Of a stretch of 64,000 bases of DNA, positions 58,122-64,000 are shown in pieces. This DNA comes from Bacteroidales bacterium (GTDB lineage: Bacteria; Bacteroidota; Bacteroidia; Bacteroidales; Tenuifilaceae), in NCBI GenBank assembly GCA_013376985.1, contig JACABB010000003.1:173280-237279 (forward strand), in the 5' to 3' direction. The translations under genes and the position numbers were made by a program. The notes beneath the pieces were generated by a model that saw only the letters and a program-made list of their open reading frames with translations, made no database searches and was not told where the DNA came from. How positions within the stretch are numbered: the first letter of the stretch is position 1; each line of letters opens with the position of its first letter.

Positions 58122-59130
58122 ACTTAACTCTATAATACCCTGATTTTTTCTTTGCAAGATAGTACATTATCTCACTACTCAAAAGCCTCTTACCAGAGAT
58201 TCCATTTAACTCCATTGGGATACGCTGTAAGTGTTTTGGAAACCGAACAGGTTGAATGCCACATGTTCCAAAGGTTATATCGCAAGAACCATCTGGGGTT
58301 AAAAGAAGTTGATTCAGCAAATTATCAGTAATCCCATAGTCGGTAAATGGAAAGGCAAAGAGTTTTGGTTGATCTGGAAAGTTTGAAGTCACCCAACCCA
58401 TGCAGCGCATTACCTCCGAAACCTGTTCCTCAAAACTAATCTCATTAAAATATGGGTGGTTATAGCCATGCCCACCTATTGCAAAGCCTGATTTCGCTAG
58501 AACTAACAAATCATCCAATGCAAGGTAAGGTTGATTGGCACTTAGATGTCCTCTAATATCAACATCAATAAGTTCAGCAATCTCATTCAACAGTTTGCTC
58601 TGATTATGTTTTACTTGAAAAAGGGCTTTTATAATAGTGGTGGAATTACAATTTACACCCAACAATTTAGCTATCTCATTATAGATAGTCCCTGTAATAT
58701 TTGCAGCTTTTAACCTATCAACAATTAAACTAATCTTACACCTATACATGAGATCGTGATTGCCTATATAGGCTGGATTCACAAAGAATGTGGCTGGAAT
58801 ACCTTTCCTTAAAAGAATTGGGGTGATAATATCCTTAACCTCCCTAAAACCATCGTCGAAGCTAAGAAAAAAGGTTGGTTTCTGAATTTTAGTATTGCCT
58901 GAGAGATTATCAATTAAAGTTTTGCTATCGATTGGTGTAAAGTATTTTAAGAGAAAATCTAAATCTCTCTCAAATTCATTCGCAGATAATACATGGTAAA
59001 GATGCTTTACATGAGATGGTGGATTATTAGATACTAAATGGTAAAATGGGAAGATGGTTTTACTGCCAATTCCCTTTACTACCATTCTGGCTGGCAATGC
59101 TCTTGAAATTGCTCTAAAAAGCCTTCTCAT
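58105..59130 (-). CDS. Polysaccharide deacetylase (NodB fold)
   Basis: 341 residues. NodB motif 1 is FFLSFDDGFREV (catalytic base and metal Asp), motif 2 IGGHGYNHPYF (H-x3-H metal ligands), motif with KLFAFPFTDYGITDN near 225. Removes acetyl groups from a sugar polymer at the cell surface or during polymer synthesis. The start overlaps the neighbouring acyltransferase stop by four bases and its end overlaps the next gene by 17, so the cluster is one operon. Confidence 0.85.
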   Translation of the reverse strand: MRRLFRAISRALPARMVVKGIGSKTIFPFYHLVSNNPPSHVKHLYHVLSANEFERDLDFLLKYFTPIDSKTLIDNLSGNTKIQKPTFFLSFDDGFREVKDIITPILLRKGIPATFFVNPAYIGNHDLMYRCKISLIVDRLKAANITGTIYNEIAKLLGVNCNSTTIIKALFQVKHNQSKLLNEIAELIDVDIRGHLSANQPYLALDDLLVLAKSGFAIGGHGYNHPYFNEISFEEQVSEVMRCMGWVTSNFPDQPKLFAFPFTDYGITDNLLNQLLLTPDGSCDITFGTCGIQPVRFPKHLQRIPMELNGISGKRLLSSEIMYYLAKKKSGYYRVKYDKNL

Positions 59131-60035
59131 CTTTTAAAAAGTTTCAAATACCAAGGTAATCTGTTTACAATTAGCTGCTGGTATTTACATTTTTTAGCAC
59201 CAAAACCCGCATAAAATCTTGCAACATTTTCAATTGAAGAGCCCTCAAAGTCCAACACCAAATGTGATTCCGAATAATCGTTAATAAATTGATCAACAAG
59301 GGCAAACATCGCCCTATTCGCCCGCCCCAATTCGTTGGAAACGGCCGATAGGTAAATTACCTTATCGTTGGAACGAATAAAAAATGCTGCTGCGCATAAT
59401 TCTCTTTGGGACGTGAATGCTGCGTATATTTCACCAACGCCTTTTTCAAGTGCATGAACCATTATTCTATTTAGCCGTTCAATTTGATCGCTCTTAAGGG
59501 GAACAATCAAATTTTGACGCTTAAAGTGAACATAATCAGCAACTGATAGCATTTTGTTAATGTTTACACCCATTGCTATTGATTTTGATATGTTCCTTTT
59601 AGTGTTATCGTTATAATTTGAGGATAAATTGAAGTAGGGTTGAATCAAATCGAACTGATAGGTAATCCTTTCGAATACCTCTCCACTAATGTTTTCAAGG
59701 TTGTTAAAGGTATTGAAATTAATAACCTGATATTGAATTTTTTTTGGAATTAAATCTAAAAATAACTTAATATCCTGACTATCTATTTTAACAGGTGAAA
59801 ATACACCTAGCTGCTGTGTAAACAAGGGTTGATAAAGATATTGCACTCCATATTTCCCCCCCTTAACTAGAGGAAAAACAGCCTTATAATCATCCCCAAT
59901 CAATGCATCCCACTCATCTGCTACAATATTCAGATACCATGAGTATGCATAAACAATCCCATTTAGAGAACAATTTATACAATCGTCCCACTTTGAGAAA
60001 TCAATGTTATTATGCTGAACGTAACTAATTTTCAC
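59127..60035 (-). CDS. FemAB/GNAT-like acyltransferase
   Basis: 302 residues: WDDCINCSLNGIVYAYSWYL, DYKAVFPLVKGGKYGVQYLY, then ELCAAAFFIRSNDKVIYLSA and LVLDFEGSSIENVARFYAGF. The last, 'l-D-F-e-G-S-x-x-x-x-v-a-r-F-y-x-g-F-G', is typical of the FemAB/GNAT_6 group that transfers acyl or aminoacyl groups to envelope sugars. Two bases separate it from the deacetylase upstream. Confidence 0.8.
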   Translation of the reverse strand: MKISYVQHNNIDFSKWDDCINCSLNGIVYAYSWYLNIVADEWDALIGDDYKAVFPLVKGGKYGVQYLYQPLFTQQLGVFSPVKIDSQDIKLFLDLIPKKIQYQVINFNTFNNLENISGEVFERITYQFDLIQPYFNLSSNYNDNTKRNISKSIAMGVNINKMLSVADYVHFKRQNLIVPLKSDQIERLNRIMVHALEKGVGEIYAAFTSQRELCAAAFFIRSNDKVIYLSAVSNELGRANRAMFALVDQFINDYSESHLVLDFEGSSIENVARFYAGFGAKKCKYQQLIVNRLPWYLKLFKR

Positions 60036-60036
60036 A

Positions 60037-61344
60037 TTAGAGTTTCTTTACTTTCTCAAGCACTAATGGCATTAGTAATTCCCACCCTTTCCAAGGTGAT
60101 TGTCCCGATAAGTACTCGTTATGCCAAATTGAAACAAATGTTCCATTCACCGCTTTTACCTTACACACAAGGGTCAAAATTTCTTCGTAAGCCTCTAATG
60201 GTGTCAATTTCATCTGGGAGCAAAGGGTGAAATCCATTGTTTGGAAGGGGAAAATTTTCAGATCAATTACCCGCTCTTCTTTAAGGTTATAGAAATAAAA
60301 AGGAGTACATGTTCCAGCTCGAAAACCAATACGATCAGAGTATCCCATTGAATAATCTTCGTTTATCCCAAGTGCTATAAGGTTACTATATGTTGTTGGG
60401 AGAAAAATTCTTAGAAAATGCTGTCTGCTTGCAAAAACTTCGGTTTCAATTGCTCTAACAATATTAGAAATTTCCTCTCTTACTATCTCAACATTAGTAC
60501 CAGAGCAATACGAAGGGTGGATTCCAACTTTGAATTTTTTCCTGATTCGTAATAACAAATCCTTCATCTCATTATTATCAATGGAGATGTTTCTATCATA
60601 TCGGCTATATTTTCCAACTAAAACAAACCAAATAGCATTCGGCCAATCATTTAGGGTTGGAAAAATGCTATCATATACATCAAAAGGATCTTTTCTCAAT
60701 TTTGAATAAACAGCAATTCTGTTAATTACATCGCTAAAGTGAAAGGTTAGGAGCGATTTTAATGTACCTAATATAGCTCTATTAAGGCTTTTATTTTGGT
60801 ATGCAAAGGCGCTATCAATATCAATAGTGGGAATGAATTCAAATTTTTTGGGGTTGATCTCAAAACTAGGAAATTTATCTCTAATCTTATCTACTAACTT
60901 ATATGCCCATTGATCTACAATTGGATCTTCCAAAAAACCTCCAATTGAAGCAACGCTTTGCTCAGATGTAAAACGATTATGCTTATCGGGTTCAAAAAGC
61001 AGATACTCTTCGTATCGAGAAATAAGGAAGAATGAAGCTGCAAATAAATCGAATGGTATATCAGCTTCTTTTGAAGTGTGGAAAAAAGCAGGTAACTCCT
61101 CCCATCTAAAAAAATCAATTTTCTGACGAGCAATTGAATCCTCAATCATAAGACTGTGAGGAACAATATGAATACCCTCTTTAACCTTTGATCTACAATA
61201 CGATATCAATACGCCACTGCACTGTTTAGCTTCTGAATAGGATGATGTCATTCTAATTTTGACCCCAAGAATCTCCTCAAAAATAAACCTAATCGCATAA
61301 TCAACACGCGGTGTAAGTCTCTGGCTATAAACAAGTACCTCCAT
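60037..61344 (-). CDS. Polysaccharide deacetylase family protein
   Basis: 435 residues. After an N-terminal domain of about 160 residues the NodB fold begins with FEFIPTIDIDSAFAY (metal Asp), then KVGIHPSYCSGTN, ASRQHFLRIFLPTTYSNLIA, GYSDRIGFRAGTCTPFYFYN and VSIWHNEYLSG. This variant, with SRQHFL and GFRAGT, is widespread in Bacteroidota beside exopolysaccharide and glycan genes. First gene of the four-gene cluster. Confidence 0.8.
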   Translation of the reverse strand: MEVLVYSQRLTPRVDYAIRFIFEEILGVKIRMTSSYSEAKQCSGVLISYCRSKVKEGIHIVPHSLMIEDSIARQKIDFFRWEELPAFFHTSKEADIPFDLFAASFFLISRYEEYLLFEPDKHNRFTSEQSVASIGGFLEDPIVDQWAYKLVDKIRDKFPSFEINPKKFEFIPTIDIDSAFAYQNKSLNRAILGTLKSLLTFHFSDVINRIAVYSKLRKDPFDVYDSIFPTLNDWPNAIWFVLVGKYSRYDRNISIDNNEMKDLLLRIRKKFKVGIHPSYCSGTNVEIVREEISNIVRAIETEVFASRQHFLRIFLPTTYSNLIALGINEDYSMGYSDRIGFRAGTCTPFYFYNLKEERVIDLKIFPFQTMDFTLCSQMKLTPLEAYEEILTLVCKVKAVNGTFVSIWHNEYLSGQSPWKGWELLMPLVLEKVKKL

Positions 61345-61459
61345 TCAGAAAAATGAATTTTTAAACTATTACGAATATATGGCTTTTTTTAACAACTAAG
61401 TAAATAATGCATGTGTAAGAAGAGCCACATTATCAATCAACTCAAATTACTAGAGACTA

Positions 61460-61592
61460 GTTGCTGGTTTCTGAATATTTGTTTGATTTTTTAATTGATA
61501 CAATTTTCATCTCTCAAAATAAAAATTAGATGCAAAAAAGAACAATTACTGTAAATCATCAAACTAGTAACTTGTAATCAGTAACTAGCAAC
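61460..61592. repeat. Imperfect inverted repeat between the deacetylase gene and mutS2
   Basis: GTTGCTGGTTTCTG (61460-61473) and CAGTAACTAGCAAC (61579-61592) are inverted copies matching at 12 of 14 positions, with about 105 AT-rich bases between. This looks like a small non-coding repeat element of the intergenic sort. No gene inside. Confidence 0.5.
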
Positions 61593-61626
61593 TTAGGTAA
61601 ATTAAATGATAAACAAATTGCAATAT

Positions 61627-64000
61627 CTACAAGTCTAACGTAACATTAGTAATCCCTGTGCCTCCAAATTCAATGTGCTCATCGGCAAATGATTTAACAC
61701 CGGGGTGAGTTGCAAGATATTCTCTAATCAGCTGACGTAAAATACCGTTTCCTTTCCCATGCAGAATACGAACCTGACCAATACCCAACATCAAGGCCTC
61801 GTCAACTAACTCCTGAACTGCTCGAATTGCCTCATCGGCACGAAATCCTCTAGTATCGATATTTGATTTAAAGTTTAGCCTTCGCTTATGCGTATCAACA
61901 CTGGCTCCTGTTCTGGGTTGAGAAACTTCCCGGTTCGCCTTCCTGTATTCATTTGCCGATATCAACTCTAATTTATCGATATCAATACTGGTCATCATGT
62001 TCCCAAAGGCAACAACTGCATTCTTTTGTCCAACCTCAACAATCTCACCAACTATATCTTGCTCTTTTATTTTAACCTTATCGCCCTTCTCCATTGACTT
62101 GGGAGCAAGTTCTTCGGAGATCTCATTGTCTATTTGCCCTTTTTCTTTGTTCTTCTCCTCTCTCCGCTTCTGCTTCTCCTTAATCTGCAATATCTTTTTC
62201 TCAATATCCTCATCATTCGAATTGATCTTGCTCTCAAAATCCTCCTTAAAATCCTCCAACTCGATACGTACCTCTTTGGTCTTCTCCTTTTGTGCGTTTG
62301 TTTCCTTAATAACCCTAATTGTATTCTCTATTTGACGGTTTGTATCCAATAGTAAAGCACCGGCCTCCTTCTTTGCCTTAGTAAGAATCTCCTTGCGCTG
62401 CTCTTTAATGGATAGAAGTTCCTGTTCTAGCTTCTTCTCCATCTCCTCAACCTTTCTGTTTGTCAAGCGAATGTTATCACGTTTCTTCTCCCAGTAACGT
62501 TTATCACGTGATATCTCCCGGAGATGCTTCTCGAAACTAACATGATCCTCTCCCACCTTTGATGATGCCGATTGAAGGACATCTTCGGGCAGTCCAATTT
62601 TTCTAGCAATCTCAAAAGCAAAACTACTCCCGGGCTTCCCAACTTCGAGCCTAAAAAGCGGTTGAATCTTACTAACATCAAATAGCATTGCACCATTTAC
62701 GATGCCATGTGTACCCGATGCAAAATGCTTAAGGTTTGTATAGTGAGTTGTAATAATTCCGAATGTTCCCTGTTCGCAGAATCGCTGAAGTATAGATTCG
62801 GCAATGGCTCCACCAACCATTGGCTCTGTTCCCGCACCAAACTCATCGATAAGAATTAACGACTTTGAGTCCGCATTACGGAGAAAATGCTTCATATTCA
62901 GCAAATGCGAACTATAGGTACTCAAATCGTTTTCAATTGATTGCTCATCACCAATATCAATAAAAATTTTATCGAATACCCCAATCTCAGAATTCTCTAA
63001 TAGTGATGGCAAAAATCCGCATTGTAGCATATACTGGAGCAATCCAACGGTTTTAAGGCAAACCGATTTTCCACCCGCATTCGGCCCTGAAATAAGGAGA
63101 ATTCTCTCGTTGACATTAAGTTCAACATCCAGAGGGACTATCTCCTTTCCTTCGCGTTTAAGGGTTAAGAAAAGCAATGGGTGTTTAGCCTGACGAATAA
63201 ATATATGTGGTTTGGAGGTAAGTATTGGTTTTGCCCCTCCAACATCTATAGCAAAGAGTGCTTTTGCTCTAATAAAATCAATAGTTCCAAGGAAATCATA
63301 AGCTAAAATTAGTTCAGGTAGATATGGTCGAATTGTATCTGTAAATTCCACCAGAATACGAATCACCTCTCGACGTTCAGCATATTCCAATTCTCGAATC
63401 TCGTTGTTCAATTCAACTACCTCAACAGGCTCAATATAAACTGTTTTCCCAGATGCCGATTCATCGTGAACAAACCCTTTTATTTTACGCTTATTTGCAG
63501 CCGCAACTGGGATTACAATCCTACCATCGCGAACAGCGGGCGTTGCATCAGATTCCACAAACCCTTCGGATTGTCCTTGCTTAAGTATGCTCTGAATACG
63601 CTTTGAAACCGATGCTTGTTTGGCAGATACTTCAGAACGAATTCGAGCCAACTCAGGCGATGCATTATCCTTTATCTTCCCGAATTTATTAAGAATTGAA
63701 TCTATTCTATCGGTTACATAAGGGTAGTAAGACAATCCTTTTGTAAGATTTGTAAGATTTGGGTAACGTGGCACATCGCCTCGGCGAAAAAATGAAAGCA
63801 ACGACTTTATGGAATCGAGTGATTTGCGCAGATCAAACAGTTCACGCTCATCAAGCCAAGTTCCAACAACTTGTATACGTTCGAGGAATGGTGTAGAATC
63901 GATGTAGTTATCTACAGGAAAAGAATCATCCATCAAGCAGATGGTTTTCATTTCATCGGTTTCGGCAATTAAACGAAGAATCGTTTCAAAATCTGTGTAA
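61627..64000 (-). CDS. mutS2: MutS2 (endonuclease of the MutS family), N-terminus cut by the window
   Basis: 791 residues visible. The frame is open upstream of Met 63951 to the window edge (TDFETILRLIAETDE), so the true start lies outside. Walker A is LLISGPNAGGKSVCLKT, followed by SLILIDEFGAGTEP (Walker B) and GTFGIITTHYTNLKHFAS. A long coiled coil (about 480-610, rich in Lys and Glu) leads to the KOW-like MEKGDKVKIKEQ and the C-terminal Smr nuclease domain with VRILHGKGNGILRQLIREYL. MutS2 acts on branched DNA and, in some bacteria, on collided ribosomes; it does not do mismatch repair. Confidence 0.95.
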   Translation of the reverse strand, partial: YTDFETILRLIAETDEMKTICLMDDSFPVDNYIDSTPFLERIQVVGTWLDERELFDLRKSLDSIKSLLSFFRRGDVPRYPNLTNLTKGLSYYPYVTDRIDSILNKFGKIKDNASPELARIRSEVSAKQASVSKRIQSILKQGQSEGFVESDATPAVRDGRIVIPVAAANKRKIKGFVHDESASGKTVYIEPVEVVELNNEIRELEYAERREVIRILVEFTDTIRPYLPELILAYDFLGTIDFIRAKALFAIDVGGAKPILTSKPHIFIRQAKHPLLFLTLKREGKEIVPLDVELNVNERILLISGPNAGGKSVCLKTVGLLQYMLQCGFLPSLLENSEIGVFDKIFIDIGDEQSIENDLSTYSSHLLNMKHFLRNADSKSLILIDEFGAGTEPMVGGAIAESILQRFCEQGTFGIITTHYTNLKHFASGTHGIVNGAMLFDVSKIQPLFRLEVGKPGSSFAFEIARKIGLPEDVLQSASSKVGEDHVSFEKHLREISRDKRYWEKKRDNIRLTNRKVEEMEKKLEQELLSIKEQRKEILTKAKKEAGALLLDTNRQIENTIRVIKETNAQKEKTKEVRIELEDFKEDFESKINSNDEDIEKKILQIKEKQKRREEKNKEKGQIDNEISEELAPKSMEKGDKVKIKEQDIVGEIVEVGQKNAVVAFGNMMTSIDIDKLELISANEYRKANREVSQPRTGASVDTHKRRLNFKSNIDTRGFRADEAIRAVQELVDEALMLGIGQVRILHGKGNGILRQLIREYLATHPGVKSFADEHIEFGGTGITNVTLDL

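Noticed and set aside
61997-62335. 112-codon plus-strand frame rich in Ser, Phe and Leu
   Set aside because: Antisense of the Lys/Glu coiled coil of MutS2.
1-64000. CRISPR arrays and insertion sequences
   Set aside because: No regularly spaced repeats with unique spacers and no transposase motifs were found. The GGGCTCA array and the initiator iterons are too short-spaced to be CRISPR.

Overview
The window comes from a low-GC Bacteroidota chromosome, probably of the Bacteroidales/Marinilabiliales kind. The evidence is family content (DUF2851, DUF4248, an IntDOT-like integrase without the first catalytic Arg, AlbA_2 regulators) and repeated TAnnTTTG -7 elements, the promoter signature of this phylum. 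The two flanks (1-2830 and about 54.62-64.0 kb) look like ordinary chromosome: a Kch-type potassium channel, a DUF2851 protein, tRNA-Pro(CGG), an FtsE-type ATPase, a four-gene acyltransferase/polysaccharide-deacetylase cluster, and mutS2, which runs off the right end.

Between the flanks lies one integrated element of about 51.8 kb. Its left end sits in the 3' end of tRNA-Pro beside a tyrosine recombinase gene. Its right end is proposed at 54607-54618, where the last bases of the tRNA recur just before a hairpin terminator that looks like the tRNA's original trailer. A CTATTCGGnnACC box occurs just inside both ends and may be an integrase arm site.

Layout, left to right. (a) 3.1-8.1 kb: recombination, control and replication genes: integrase, an RteC-like regulator, a small alpha-CTD-like protein, a palindrome-rich non-coding patch, an excisionase-type HTH protein, a replication initiator with 22/23-bp iterons inside its own gene, and a DnaC-like helicase loader. 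This resembles the phage lambda O/P layout. (b) 8.2-29.6 kb: a rightward defence block. It holds a CheY-like protein with Glu at the phospho-acceptor site, a relic of an older HsdR, and a type I restriction system (controller, hsdM, a PD-(D/E)xK protein, hsdS, hsdR). It continues with a GHKL-ATPase/nuclease fusion, an AlbA_2 regulator, and an SF1 helicase coupled to a giant W-x-W repeat protein that ends in a DarT-like ADP-ribosyltransferase and is followed by a DarG-like macrodomain. (c) 47.9-29.7 kb, leftward: one tightly packed operon of about 22 genes. The upstream half looks like virion genes: several single-TM proteins, a transglutaminase-like protein, a candidate major coat protein with its own terminator, small beta-rich proteins, a membrane lytic transglycosylase, and spanin- and holin-like proteins. 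The downstream half holds a lysine-rich protein, an N6-MTase, a DarB-like giant helicase, a RadC-RecA fusion, a beta-propeller and a LanC-like protein. I see no terminase, portal, tail, relaxase or conjugation gene. (d) 48-54.1 kb: small regulators, a Hachiman (hamA-hamB) defence pair and an unknown protein.

Reading of the whole: a temperate, possibly tailless and membrane-containing virus, or a satellite of one, that integrates in tRNA-Pro, replicates through its own initiator and loader, may carry protective polyvalent-type enzymes, and bears a heavy load of anti-phage systems. The virus interpretation is inference from gene architecture and weak fold resemblance. The defence families are recognised from clear motifs.
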